NCBI GenBank assembly: GCA_024403995.1
Contig: JAKSQT010000001.1
Location: forward strand, 62,001-126,000
Length of the DNA stretch: 64,000 nucleotides
Origin: Ruminococcus sp.
GTDB taxonomy: Bacteria; Bacillota; Clostridia; Oscillospirales; Ruminococcaceae
Direction: 5' to 3'
The notes beneath the pieces are model-generated. The model had not been told where the DNA came from. It did not search any database and saw only the letters and a list, made by a program, of their open reading frames with translations. Every line of letters starts with the position of its first letter. Position 1 is the first letter of the stretch. Positions 1 through 8,411 of the stretch are shown here, in pieces. Both the position numbers and the translations under genes were made by a program.

Positions 1-30
1 CCGCACAATCTGTGTGCGGTGTTGCCCTAA
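1..30. repeat. Dispersed GGCAACACCG inverted repeat, short form, at window edge
   Basis: The bases form a short hairpin (CCGCACA facing TGTGCGG) followed by GTGTTGCCC. The same arm recurs at 18560-18614, 51277-51329 and 55395-55425. It lies just upstream of the cysE promoter. The left edge is cut by the window. Confidence 0.6.
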
Positions 31-38
31 AATAAATA

Positions 39-68
39 TTGACAAAAAGCAAGTCTATAGTATATAAT
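39..68 (+). promoter_or_regulatory. Sigma-A promoter for the cys leader
   Basis: TTGACA at 39-44 and TATAAT at 63-68 are separated by 18 bp. Transcription would begin near 75, giving a leader of about 530 nt ahead of cysE. Confidence 0.7.
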
Positions 69-74
69 ATATAA

Positions 75-455
75 GGTAAAAAGCGTAGCAGTCAGAGTAG
101 CTTTTCCGCAGTCTTTCAGAGAACGGACGGTCGGTGCAAGTCCGCAGACGGGAACTGTGAAGTGCGGCTGTCAGCTTCGGTGAGGAACGGCTTTCGCCCA
201 GTATTCCCCGACGTTTCGTCTGCGTTAAGGACTTTGAGTTAAGGCTACACCGTACAAAGCACGTCTTACGACTTTGTACGTCATAAACTTGCATATTTTC
301 CGCCATATTACACAGAAATTCCTTGCCATACATAAAGTATGCCTGCGAAATTTCTATGCAATCTGACGAAAAATCTGACTGCGTTTCTGACGCACAATCT
401 TTGCACGTTGCTGCCTTAGAAAACGGAGTGGAACCGTGCTATTGCGCCTCCGAGC
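75..455 (+). ncRNA. T-box leader, cysteine specificity
   Basis: This leader senses uncharged tRNA-Cys and controls the downstream cysteine genes. A Stem I arm (CGGAC pairing with GTCCG around GGTGCAA, 124-143) is followed by a specifier-loop sequence whose codon is TGC (163-165). The antiterminator is at 424-452: CGGAG pairs with CTCCG, with a bulge starting TGGA (429-432) and an upper GTGC-TATT-GCGC helix. TGGA is the complement of a UCCA 3' end, as expected for tRNA-Cys. cysE-cysS downstream agrees with the specificity. The leader is long and contains a degenerate copy of a dispersed repeat at 239-282. A classical terminator with a U-run after the antiterminator is not obvious; the nearest strong hairpin is at 494-523. 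Confidence 0.85.
239..282. repeat. Degenerate inverted repeat inside the T-box leader
   Basis: The segment begins TTAAGGCTACACCGTACAAAG, like the left arm of the repeat at 18560-18614, and shares its loop (CACGTCTTACGA against CACGTCTAACGA at 51277-51329). The right arm diverges after ACTTTGTACG. It lies between Stem I and the antiterminator, so it probably inserted into the leader. Confidence 0.55.
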
Positions 456-493
456 TTTCTATATCTTCTCTCTTACATAAACCTACACCGTTT

Positions 494-523
494 ATTGAGG
501 GAAACCCTTTTGAAAAAGGGTTT
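494..523. repeat. Perfect hairpin shared with the 4150-4183 palindrome arm
   Basis: AAACCCTTTT (502-511) pairs perfectly with AAAAGGGTTT (514-523) over a 2-nt loop. The preceding TTATTGAGGG is also shared with the reverse complement of 4150-4190. No U-run follows. It lies between the T-box antiterminator and cysE, so it could be a terminator-like or roadblock hairpin; that role is a guess. Confidence 0.55.
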
Positions 524-603
524 GCACCGATAATCAGCGCAGGTTTTATATAAGGAAGGATACAGGAAACTCGGGGGCTTTTGTCATAAAGGGAGGTTTT
601 GTC

Positions 604-1263
604 ATGCTGAAATATATTCTAAGGGATATCAGAATAATAAAAGAACGTGACCCTGCGGCACGGAATACGCTGGAGATACTGCTGACGTATCCGAGTCTTA
701 CGGCGATACGCTCATACAGAATTGCACACTGGTTCTATAAACATAATATGTTCACTGCCGCACGTATCATCTCACAGCGTGCAAGAAGCAAGACGGGCAT
801 AGAAATTCACCCCGGCGCAACTATCGGCAAGGGCCTTTTCATAGACCACGGCATGGGCGTAGTTATCGGTGAAACTGCCGTTATCGGTGACAACTGTCTG
901 CTGTATCAGGGCGTTACTCTCGGCGGTACAGGCAAGGACAAGGGCAAGCGTCACCCTACTCTCGGAAACAACGTACTTGTAGGTTCGGGCGCAAAAATAC
1001 TCGGTCCGTTCACTGTAGGAAACAACGTGAAAATTGCTGCAAATGCGGTAGTACTCAGCGCAATTCCCGATAACTGTACGGCTGTCGGCGTACCCGCAAG
1101 GATCGTCCGCATGAACGGCAAAAAGGTAAACCATAATGTCACACAGGACATCGACCAGATACACATTCCCGATCCTGTATCACAGGAGATATGCCGTCTC
1201 CATGCAGAGGTCAATGCCCTGAAAAAACAAGTAGAAGAATTAAAGAAAAATGCAGAGGAGTAA
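604..1263 (+). CDS. cysE: Serine O-acetyltransferase
   Basis: It acetylates L-serine with acetyl-CoA to O-acetylserine, the precursor for cysteine, in the cytosol. The 219-residue protein is the short (EpsC/CysE) type. A helical N-terminus of about 60 residues leads into a left-handed beta-helix of hexapeptide repeats (about 70-175). The catalytic His in IDHGMG (His82) and the conserved GKRHP (His117) are present, as is the acetyl-CoA-binding GVPARIV segment. The C-terminus is a charged coiled helix. The ATG at 604 is preceded by GGGAGG. cysS starts 5 nt after its stop, so the two are translationally close and both fall under the cysteine T-box. Confidence 0.95.
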   Translation: MLKYILRDIRIIKERDPAARNTLEILLTYPSLTAIRSYRIAHWFYKHNMFTAARIISQRARSKTGIEIHPGATIGKGLFIDHGMGVVIGETAVIGDNCLLYQGVTLGGTGKDKGKRHPTLGNNVLVGSGAKILGPFTVGNNVKIAANAVVLSAIPDNCTAVGVPARIVRMNGKKVNHNVTQDIDQIHIPDPVSQEICRLHAEVNALKKQVEELKKNAEE

Positions 1264-1268
1264 TAAAA

Positions 1269-2687
1269 ATGCAGTTATATAATTCACTTTCACACAAAAA
1301 AGAAGAATTTATCCCACGTGAGGCAGGCAAGGTAAGTATGTACACCTGCGGCCCTACCGTTTACCATTACGCTCATATCGGCAACCTCAGAAGCTATATC
1401 ATGGAGGATATCCTTGAAAAATATCTCCGCTTCACAGGTCTTGACGTAAAGCGTGTAATGAATATCACTGACGTTGGTCATCTCACAAGCGACGGCGATA
1501 CAGGTGACGACAAAATGCTCAAAGGCGCTAAGCGTGAGCACAAAACTGTCATGGAAATTGCAAAATTCTATACTGACGCTTTCTTTGACGACTGCAAAAA
1601 GCTCAACATCAAAACGCCTGACGTTGTTGTTCCTGCAACTACGTATATCGACGAATTTATCCGTGTTATCAGCGCTCTCATGGAAAAAGGCTATGCTTAC
1701 GAGGCTGGCGGCAATATCTATTTCGACACCTCCAAACTTGAAAAATACTACGTTTTCAACGACTTCAAGGAAGAAGACCTCGCTGTCGGTGTTCGTGAGG
1801 GCGTTGAGGAGGACGGCAACAAGCGCAATAAGGCTGACTTCGTTCTCTGGTTCACCAAATCCAAATTCGACGATCAGGAGCTTAAATGGGAAAGCCCATG
1901 GGGTGTCGGCTATCCGGGCTGGCATATCGAATGCTCATGCATCAGCATGAAAAATCTCGGCGAATACCTTGATATCCACTGCGGCGGCATCGACAACGCC
2001 TTTCCTCACCATACAAACGAAATCGCACAGTCTGAGGCTTATCTCGGACACGAATGGTGCAATTACTGGTTCCATGTTCTCCACCTCAACACAAACAGCG
2101 GCAAGATGAGCAAATCAAGCGGCGAATTCCTCACAGTATCCCTCCTTGAAGAAAAAGGCTATCTGCCTGTGGTTTACCGTTTCTTCTGTCTGCTTTCACA
2201 TTACAGAAAGTCCCTCGTTTTCACATGGGAAAACCTCGACAATGCCGCAGGTGCATACAGCAAGCTCGCTGAGAAGATAATCCCTCTCACCAAGGACAGA
2301 AACGGCGATATCGACAAGGCTGAATATGACCGTCTCATGGGCGTTTTCACCGATGCCCTCGACAATGACCTCAATACATCTCTTGCAGTTACGGCTGTTT
2401 ATGATGTACTGAAATCAAACGCAAACTCCGCTACAAAGCTCGCCCTTATCAACGAATTTGACAAGGTTCTCGGTCTTGACCTTGAAAAGAACGCTGTTAA
2501 AATGGCTGAGGAGGCTGAAAATGCATCTTCCGACATTCCTGCCGAGGTGCTTGAACTTGTTGAACAGCGTCAGGCTGCACGTAAGGAAAAGAATTTCGCC
2601 CTCGCTGACGAGATACGCAATAAAATAGCAGCTCTCGGCTATGAGGTCAAGGAAACCCGTCAGGGCACTGAAATAAACAAATTATAA
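1269..2687 (+). CDS. cysS: Cysteinyl-tRNA synthetase
   Basis: This class I aminoacyl-tRNA synthetase charges tRNA-Cys. The 472-residue length is normal for the family. The HIGH signature appears as HIGN (residues 36-39) and the KMSKS loop as GKMSKS. The zinc ligands are visible: Cys27 in YTCGP, a Cys in IECSC, and the His and Glu in PHHTNE. The start was set at 1269 because the protein family begins at MQLYNS and GAGGAG lies just upstream; the frame is open 26 codons further upstream inside cysE, which is not coding. It is co-transcribed with cysE, giving feedback from uncharged tRNA-Cys through the T-box. Confidence 0.96.
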   Translation: MQLYNSLSHKKEEFIPREAGKVSMYTCGPTVYHYAHIGNLRSYIMEDILEKYLRFTGLDVKRVMNITDVGHLTSDGDTGDDKMLKGAKREHKTVMEIAKFYTDAFFDDCKKLNIKTPDVVVPATTYIDEFIRVISALMEKGYAYEAGGNIYFDTSKLEKYYVFNDFKEEDLAVGVREGVEEDGNKRNKADFVLWFTKSKFDDQELKWESPWGVGYPGWHIECSCISMKNLGEYLDIHCGGIDNAFPHHTNEIAQSEAYLGHEWCNYWFHVLHLNTNSGKMSKSSGEFLTVSLLEEKGYLPVVYRFFCLLSHYRKSLVFTWENLDNAAGAYSKLAEKIIPLTKDRNGDIDKAEYDRLMGVFTDALDNDLNTSLAVTAVYDVLKSNANSATKLALINEFDKVLGLDLEKNAVKMAEEAENASSDIPAEVLELVEQRQAARKEKNFALADEIRNKIAALGYEVKETRQGTEINKL

Positions 2688-2702
2688 TTCAGGTGAAACA
2701 AA

Positions 2703-3488
2703 ATGGCAAGAATTTATCCTCTTTTCAGCTCCAGCAAGGGCAATTCGACTTTTATCGGAACTGAAAAAGGCGGAATACTCATCGACTGCGGCGTAAGCTT
2801 CAAAAGGCTCTCCGCCGCTCTCGAAGTCAACAGGTTACCATTATCGGCTGTTCAGGCTGTATTCATCACTCACGAACATTCCGACCACGTTGCAGGTCTG
2901 AAAATGCTGACAAAGAAAACAGGTCTGCCTGTCTATGGTCAGAAACGCACTCTGCAAAAGCTGTGCGACGAGGACAAAATATCCCCCGAATCGCCTGTCA
3001 TTGACATCACGGGACTGAATATACCTTGTGCAGGCAGTGAGGTGAGCTGCTTCAATACGCCTCATGATACCATTCAGAGCTGCGGCTACCGCATACATAC
3101 CGATGACGACAAATACTGCGCCGTATGCACTGACCTCGGTCACATCACGCCCGAAGTCGATAACGCTCTCACAGGCTGCCGTCTCGTCCTCATTGAGGCA
3201 AATTATGACGAGGAAATGCTCAGGCGTGGGCCTTATCCGCTTTATCTCAAAGAGAGGATACTCTCGCCGAACGGTCATCTGTCAAATAATTCATGCGCCG
3301 AACAGATAGGCAGACTCATAAGCCGTGGCTCGACGCATTTCATTCTCGGCCATCTCAGTCAGGACAATAATCTGCCGCATATCGCAGACCAGACCGTCCA
3401 GAAAAGTCTCGTGCAGTTTACCCGTGGCAAGGACTATCTGCTTGGCGTTGCACCTGTTGAAACTCAGGGAGGAGCTGTAATTTTCTGA
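2703..3488 (+). CDS. walJ: Metallo-beta-lactamase-fold hydrolase, YycJ/WalJ family
   Basis: A cytosolic metallo-hydrolase of 261 residues. The metal-binding THEHSDH motif lies at 56-62, with later ligands in the CTDLGH segment (about residues 141-146) and the C-terminal GHLSQDN. The family is a putative exonuclease that in Bacillus is linked to the WalRK cell-wall system and to coordination of division with DNA replication; its substrate here is unknown. Its stop overlaps the rlmH start by 1 nt (TGATG), so the two are translationally coupled. The yycJ-rlmH neighbourhood also occurs in Bacillus, which supports the assignment. Confidence 0.88.
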   Translation: MARIYPLFSSSKGNSTFIGTEKGGILIDCGVSFKRLSAALEVNRLPLSAVQAVFITHEHSDHVAGLKMLTKKTGLPVYGQKRTLQKLCDEDKISPESPVIDITGLNIPCAGSEVSCFNTPHDTIQSCGYRIHTDDDKYCAVCTDLGHITPEVDNALTGCRLVLIEANYDEEMLRRGPYPLYLKERILSPNGHLSNNSCAEQIGRLISRGSTHFILGHLSQDNNLPHIADQTVQKSLVQFTRGKDYLLGVAPVETQGGAVIF

Positions 3489-3961
3489 TGAATATAAATC
3501 TTATCGTGATAGGCAAGCTCAAAGAGGATTACCTCAGAAGTGCCTGTGCGGAATATATCAAGCGACTCGGCAGGTTCTGCACATTTGAGCTGCATGAACT
3601 TGACGAATGCCGTCTCAGCGATGATCCCTCCGAAAAGGAGATTGCCGCCGCCCTCAAAAAAGAGGCAGAACAGATAAAACGCTATGCAAAAGGCATGATA
3701 ATTCCTATGTGTATTGAGGGCAGACAGCTCACAAGTCCCGAATTATCCGAAAAAATAGCCGATGCAGGCGTTGGCGGCTTCAGTACCGTGACATTCATAA
3801 TCGGCAGTTCATTCGGTCTTGATGACGAGATAAAAGCTATGGGACACCTTAAACTTTCTATGTCGAAAATGACATTTCCCCATCAGCTTGCCCGTGTCAT
3901 GCTTCTTGAACAGATCTACCGTGCTTTCCAGATATCCGGCGGCGGAAAATACCATAAATAA
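3488..3961 (+). CDS. rlmH: 23S rRNA pseudouridine-1915 N3-methyltransferase
   Basis: A SPOUT-class methyltransferase that uses S-adenosylmethionine to methylate pseudouridine 1915 of assembled 70S ribosomes. At 157 residues it matches the near-invariant family size. The IIGSSFGLD loop and the C-terminal knot with LEQIYRAF and GGKYHK are intact. The start overlaps the walJ stop. It is the last gene of the cys operon; its stop codon is at the edge of a large palindrome that separates it from convergent dtxR. Confidence 0.96.
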   Translation: MNINLIVIGKLKEDYLRSACAEYIKRLGRFCTFELHELDECRLSDDPSEKEIAAALKKEAEQIKRYAKGMIIPMCIEGRQLTSPELSEKIADAGVGGFSTVTFIIGSSFGLDDEIKAMGHLKLSMSKMTFPHQLARVMLLEQIYRAFQISGGGKYHK

Positions 3962-4241
3962 CAAAGGGCATCCTATTACGGCGGTGCTCATATAGAAGTT
4001 TCTACTCTTTATCGGGGAAAACCTTTCTGAGGAAAGGTTCTTCCCCGAACCCCTTTCCAAAGACTTTTAGTATTATGGCGTATTGGATATAGGACATTTG
4101 TCCTATATCCAATACGCTAAAACACCCAAAAGTTTTAGGAAGGGAGTTTGAGGGAGAACCCTTTTTCAAAAGGGTTTCCCTCAATAATAAGTATAAAGTT
4201 TCTATATGAGCACCGCCGTTATGAGATACCCTTTATTATTT
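3956..4241. repeat. Imperfect palindrome of about 280 bp between convergent genes
   Basis: The arms pair along almost their full length around a centre near 4098. The core (4078-4117) is a perfect 19-bp inverted repeat over a TT loop. The ends AAATAACAAAGGG and the reverse complement of CCCTTTATTATTT match, as does GGCGGTGCTCATATAGAA. Each arm carries its own hairpin (4013-4047 on the left, 4150-4183 on the right). It includes both flanking stop codons. It could serve as a bidirectional terminator or be a mobile palindromic element. No reading frame inside looks real. Confidence 0.8.
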
Positions 4242-4616
4242 ATTCGCTGTTCTTCGGCTTATGAGATGTTTCAGCCGCTTGCTCGTCTCCTGCGGAAACT
4301 CGGTGATAAAGGTCACTGCCTGTTCATGGGCATCGTCAGGCGGAAGTTTCAGATACTTATGGAAAAAAGTATAGACCTCGCTGAAACATGACATGATATC
4401 GCTGACTTCCTTTTCACCCTCGGGAGTAAGTACAACGCTGTTGCAGAAGTCCTCATAAACGTATCCGCAGTTTGCAAGACACCTCAGCATCTTGCTCACG
4501 CTCGGACGTGAAACACCAAGATGACGGGATATATTGACGCATCTTACATATTCATCTATCTCGGAAAGCTCTTTTATTGCTATCAGATACCTTATCTGTC
4601 CTGAACAGAGTTTCAT
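4236..4616 (-). CDS. DtxR/MntR-type metal-dependent transcriptional regulator, short
   Basis: A 126-residue DNA-binding protein. The N-terminal winged helix-turn-helix (about 10-75; VNISRHLGVSRPSVSKMLRCL, then an LTPEG wing) matches the iron/manganese-dependent repressor family. A helical segment follows with the metal-site-like pattern of His and Glu residues expected for the dimerisation domain, but there is no C-terminal SH3-like domain. It probably senses Fe or Mn, but its targets are not visible here. The last codons lie in the palindrome shared with rlmH. It is the final gene of the pgsA operon, starting 11 nt after pgsA. Confidence 0.75.
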   Translation of the reverse strand: MKLCSGQIRYLIAIKELSEIDEYVRCVNISRHLGVSRPSVSKMLRCLANCGYVYEDFCNSVVLTPEGEKEVSDIMSCFSEVYTFFHKYLKLPPDDAHEQAVTFITEFPQETSKRLKHLISRRTANK

Positions 4617-4627
4617 AGTTTTCTCCT

Positions 4628-5212
4628 TTATTTGTCAGAGTCTATCATATGCCAGTAGCCTTTGAGATAAACGCCGCCTGAAATTACCGTGAGCGCAGTT
4701 GCTATCCAGATAAGAACGGGTATTACCACCTTGTCTATTGCCGAAACAAAAACATCGGGGAAGTTTATCGAAAAGTCATTGCAGAGACTCAGCCAGAAGA
4801 TAATGGCGATTATTGCCACCATCGTGAATGCAGTTTTCAGCTTGCCCCATATGCCTGCGGCAACGACAGTACCGCTGTTTGCGGCAAGAAGGCGAAGTCC
4901 TGACACCATAAATTCCCTTGCAGATATGATTATAAGCGGAATTGCGCCCATATTTACCTGTGCCAGCTCGACAAATACCGTGAGTGCGGCAATTACCAGC
5001 ACCTTGTCTGCAAGAGGATCAAGGAATTTGCCGAAATTAGTTACAAGATTATTTTTTCTTGCGATTTTTCCGTCAAGTGCATCGGTTATCGAAGCCGCTG
5101 TGAAAACCAGTAAAGCGATAGCATAATGGAACGGTATCTGAATGTACATGAACAGGAGAAAAAACGGAATAAGAACCACTCTTGCCAGTGTCAGTTTGTT
5201 TGGCAGGTTCAT
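4628..5212 (-). CDS. pgsA: CDP-diacylglycerol-glycerol-3-phosphate 3-phosphatidyltransferase
   Basis: This integral membrane enzyme makes phosphatidylglycerol-phosphate from CDP-diacylglycerol and glycerol-3-phosphate, the committed step to phosphatidylglycerol. The 194 residues hold several hydrophobic segments. The CDP-alcohol phosphotransferase signature is complete: DALDGKIAR, eight residues, then GKFLDPLADK. The ATG overlaps the rimO stop by 4 nt (ATGA), showing translational coupling. Adjacent rimO/pgsA genes are common in Firmicutes. Confidence 0.95.
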   Translation of the reverse strand: MNLPNKLTLARVVLIPFFLLFMYIQIPFHYAIALLVFTAASITDALDGKIARKNNLVTNFGKFLDPLADKVLVIAALTVFVELAQVNMGAIPLIIISAREFMVSGLRLLAANSGTVVAAGIWGKLKTAFTMVAIIAIIFWLSLCNDFSINFPDVFVSAIDKVVIPVLIWIATALTVISGGVYLKGYWHMIDSDK

Positions 5213-6540
5213 TTGCTTATCACCTCTCCTATCAGATCATAGTCAAGCGTATCAGTTATCCTGATAGTCACAAAATCGCCTATTTCAAGCGGTTTGTCAG
5301 ATGAGAAGAACACCTTGCCGTCAATGTCCGGAGCATCAAGCGGAGTTCTTCCGAAATAGCATTCGCCGAATTTGTCAAACCCCTCAACAACGGCAGTAAG
5401 CTCACGGTCAAGCAATTTTTCGTTGTTTTCACAGCTTATGAGCATCTGCTGTTCCATGATTATATCTGCACGGTGGGCGGCAGTCTCCTCGTCTATCTGG
5501 TCAGGCATATCGAAAGCCTTAGTGCCCTCCTCTCGTGAATAAGGGAAACAGCCGAGCCTGTCAAAGCGCACACGCTTCACAAATTCAGCAAGATTATTGA
5601 ACTGTTCCTCAGTCTCGCCGGGGAAACCTGTGATGAGTGTCGTTCTCAGAATGACACCCGGTATCTTCTCCCTGATTCGTGCAAACAGAGCCTCAAGCTT
5701 TTCTTCATCGCCCCAGCGGTTCATGCGGCTGAGAATATCGCCGTCGCAATGCTGTATCGGTATTTCGAGATATTTCACTATCTTATCCTCACGGGCGATA
5801 ACGTCCAGAAGTTCATCGGTAATGCGTTCAGGGTAGCAGTAGAGAGTGCGTATCCATTTCAGTCCGTCAATTTTGCAAAGCTCCGTAAGCAGTTCTGCAA
5901 GCTTTGGTTCGCCGTAGAGGTCACTGCCGTAGAGTGCAGTATCCTGAGCCACCACCACTATCTCGGACACGCCGTTTTCTGCAAGGTGACGAGCTTCGCT
6001 GAGAACGTCCTCCATTGGTACGCTTCTGAATTTGCCTCTTATCATTGGTATAGCGCAGTAGGTACAGCAGTTTGAGCATCCCTCCGCAACTTTAAGGTAT
6101 GTGAAGAACGGCAGAGTTGATATTATTCGTTCGCCCGTGAGTTCTGCATCGAGTTTCGGAGCAAAATCCACAACTCTTTCGCCTGCGAAAACATGGTCAA
6201 GGATATCAACTATATCCTTTGTATTGCCAATTCCGACAACAGCATCGGCTTCGGGGAAAAGCTCGGCGGCTTCCTCTCTGTAGCGTTCCGTCAGACAGCC
6301 TGTGATGATGATTTTTTTGAGAGTGCCCTCCTCTTTGAGCTTGGCAAGTTCAAGGATGGTTTCGATGGCTTCCTCTTTTGCGGACTTGATAAATCCGCAG
6401 GTATTGACAACAGCAGCATCTGCAAGCCCCGGTTCTGTGACCAGCTTGTAGCCGTGTTTTTTCAGCTTGAACAGCATTCTTTCAGAGTCCACAAGGTTCT
6501 TGGAGCATCCAAGAGAGACCATGCCAACTTTGATAGCCAT
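5209..6540 (-). CDS. rimO: Ribosomal protein S12 methylthiotransferase
   Basis: A radical-SAM enzyme that adds a methylthio group to an Asp of ribosomal protein S12. The 443 residues contain an N-terminal UPF0004 domain with three cluster Cys (in SLGCSKN, NTCGF and TGCLTE), a radical-SAM CxxxCxxC motif (CSNCCTYC), and a C-terminal TRAM domain. The SLGCSKN form favours RimO over MiaB. The start was taken at 6540 (MAIKVG) because GAGGAG precedes it; the frame is open 28 codons upstream, but those overlap the end of recX. Confidence 0.95.
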   Translation of the reverse strand: MAIKVGMVSLGCSKNLVDSERMLFKLKKHGYKLVTEPGLADAAVVNTCGFIKSAKEEAIETILELAKLKEEGTLKKIIITGCLTERYREEAAELFPEADAVVGIGNTKDIVDILDHVFAGERVVDFAPKLDAELTGERIISTLPFFTYLKVAEGCSNCCTYCAIPMIRGKFRSVPMEDVLSEARHLAENGVSEIVVVAQDTALYGSDLYGEPKLAELLTELCKIDGLKWIRTLYCYPERITDELLDVIAREDKIVKYLEIPIQHCDGDILSRMNRWGDEEKLEALFARIREKIPGVILRTTLITGFPGETEEQFNNLAEFVKRVRFDRLGCFPYSREEGTKAFDMPDQIDEETAAHRADIIMEQQMLISCENNEKLLDRELTAVVEGFDKFGECYFGRTPLDAPDIDGKVFFSSDKPLEIGDFVTIRITDTLDYDLIGEVISK

Positions 6541-6592
6541 ATTAGTTGTCCTCCTCATTTTCAATTTGAACTCATTCCCTTTGCGGACAAGT

Positions 6593-7213
6593 TCATATAT
6601 TCTCAAAATATTCTTTGACAGCACGGTTTATTTCAGAAAAGTCATAGCCATAGCGTACAAGCGCATTTCTGACCTTATCAACAGCTTTTCTGTCGTCCTT
6701 ATCGGTGAGACTGCGGCAGTGCTTTGTCCGCAGAAGTTCCATAAGATTTTCCCCGAACATTTCAGAATAAGGTTCGAGTGCATCATCAGCAAGAAATTCA
6801 CTGATACCCTTCTGCATTATCTCACGTTTTGCACGCCGATAGCCGAATTTCTTCGACTCAACAAGCTTTCGTGCCAGACGTTCCGCATAGCGTTCATCGC
6901 TTATGAGACCGCTTTCGGTCAGCTTTTTCAGAACGGCACGGCACAGCGGCTCACTCTTATAGTTTTCGATAAGCTTATCAAACATTTCTGCGGACGAATA
7001 GTCACGGTAATCAAGAAGATGCAGACTGCGCTGGTATGCTCTGCGGAAATTGGAGGCATAGACGATTTTTTTCAGCTCGTCATGTTCAAGCTCCATTCCC
7101 GCTTTTATTGAATAGTCCGTAATAATATCTATATGCAGATAGAGCCTGCGGCTGTCGTCAAGCTCAACCTGAAATGTCGTCCCTTTATATCGGGAAACGG
7201 AAGTTACCTTCAT
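6593..7213 (-). CDS. recX: Regulatory protein RecX
   Basis: RecX binds the RecA filament and limits strand-exchange activity. The protein is 206 residues of three-helix repeats rich in basic and aromatic residues, including RRAYQRSLHLLDYR, SDERYAERLAR and GYRRAKREIMQKG, all typical of the family. Its ATG overlaps the recA stop by 1 nt (TAATG), so it is translated after recA, the usual arrangement for this modulator. Confidence 0.93.
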   Translation of the reverse strand: MKVTSVSRYKGTTFQVELDDSRRLYLHIDIITDYSIKAGMELEHDELKKIVYASNFRRAYQRSLHLLDYRDYSSAEMFDKLIENYKSEPLCRAVLKKLTESGLISDERYAERLARKLVESKKFGYRRAKREIMQKGISEFLADDALEPYSEMFGENLMELLRTKHCRSLTDKDDRKAVDKVRNALVRYGYDFSEINRAVKEYFENI

Positions 7214-8409
7214 TATTCCTCGGCAGGAGTAAATTCTTCAAAATCCTCCTCGATATCTGCAAGGATATCATCGTCATTAACGGTCTGTATCTCGTTATTG
7301 GAAGATTTATCGTCAGAAGATTTAACATCAGATGCAGCCGGCGGTGTATCACTGCCGGTGTTAACTGAAACGCTCAGTTCGTCCTTGCGTGCAAGAATCT
7401 GCTCCTCTATCTCCTTCATGAGCGCCTCGTTGTTTTTGAGAAGTTCCTTTACATTGTCACGTCCCTGACCGAGTTTCTGGTCTTTATAGCTGAACCATGA
7501 GCCACCCTTCTTGATGATGTCAAGGTCAACGGCAAGGTCAAGTATCTCGCCTGTACGTGATATGCCCGAGCCGTACATAAGGTCAAATTCGCACTCCTTG
7601 AACGGCGGAGCGACCTTGTTCTTGACTATTTTGCATCGTGTGCTTGCGCCGAGTACTTCAGAGCCTGACTTGATAGCCTCGCCCTTTCTTACCTCGATAC
7701 GTACAGACGCATAGAATTTCAGGGCACGTCCGCCCGGAGTAGTTTCGGGGTTGCCGTACATAACGCCGATCTTTTCACGTATCTGGTTAATGAAGATTGC
7801 AACACAGTTTGACTTTGAGATAGCGGCGGTGAGCTTTCTCATAGCCTGAGACATAAGACGTGCAAGCTGACCTACGTGCAGGTCGCCCATATCGCCGTCA
7901 ATTTCGGCACGGGTAGTCATTGCTGCGATAGAGTCGAGAACGATAACATCGATAGCACCGGAACGGATAAGAGCTTCGGCAATTTCGAGAGCCTGTTCGC
8001 CGCTGTCAGGCTGTGAAACGAGAAGATTGTCGATATTTACGCCGAGAGCCTTTGCATATACAGGGTCGAGGGCGTGTTCAACGTCAATGAAAGCAACTTC
8101 GCCGTCAAGCTTCTGAGCCTGAGCGATGATAGAAAGTGCAACTGTGGTCTTTCCTGAGCTTTCAGGGCCGTATATCTCAACGATACGTCCACGGGGCACA
8201 CCGCCAATTCCGAGAGCCATATCAAGGCGCATAGAGCCTGTAGGGATAGCATCAACATTGAGAGTTGTAGTCTGTCCGAGACGCATAACAGCGCCTGCGC
8301 CGTACTTCTTTTCGATTTGTTTGAGAGCACCGTCAAGGGCAGTTTTCTTGTCGTCCTTTGTGGTTATCTTGGTAACAGCCGGTTTTTTTGCAAGTTCTTT
8401 TTTAGCCAT
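7213..8409 (-). CDS. recA: Recombinase RecA
   Basis: The ATP-dependent strand-exchange recombinase and SOS co-protease. The 398 residues include Walker A GPESSGKT (81-88), the conserved [22 protein letters not shown] region and loop L2. It is about 45 residues longer than the usual enzyme. A Lys/Thr-rich N-terminal extension of about 20 residues and a long acidic Ser/Asp/Glu C-terminal tail account for this. It starts 2 nt after prmC and has no evident promoter or GAAC-N4-GTTC LexA box in the short stretch upstream. It is therefore probably read from an upstream operon promoter, unless a promoter lies within prmC. Confidence 0.98.
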   Translation of the reverse strand: MAKKELAKKPAVTKITTKDDKKTALDGALKQIEKKYGAGAVMRLGQTTTLNVDAIPTGSMRLDMALGIGGVPRGRIVEIYGPESSGKTTVALSIIAQAQKLDGEVAFIDVEHALDPVYAKALGVNIDNLLVSQPDSGEQALEIAEALIRSGAIDVIVLDSIAAMTTRAEIDGDMGDLHVGQLARLMSQAMRKLTAAISKSNCVAIFINQIREKIGVMYGNPETTPGGRALKFYASVRIEVRKGEAIKSGSEVLGASTRCKIVKNKVAPPFKECEFDLMYGSGISRTGEILDLAVDLDIIKKGGSWFSYKDQKLGQGRDNVKELLKNNEALMKEIEEQILARKDELSVSVNTGSDTPPAASDVKSSDDKSSNNEIQTVNDDDILADIEEDFEEFTPAEE

Positions 8410-8411
8410 GG

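Noticed and set aside
55..553. Two open frames (92 residues on minus, 76 on plus) over the cysE leader
   Set aside because: They lie over the T-box RNA, have no ribosome-binding site of note and show no family resemblance.
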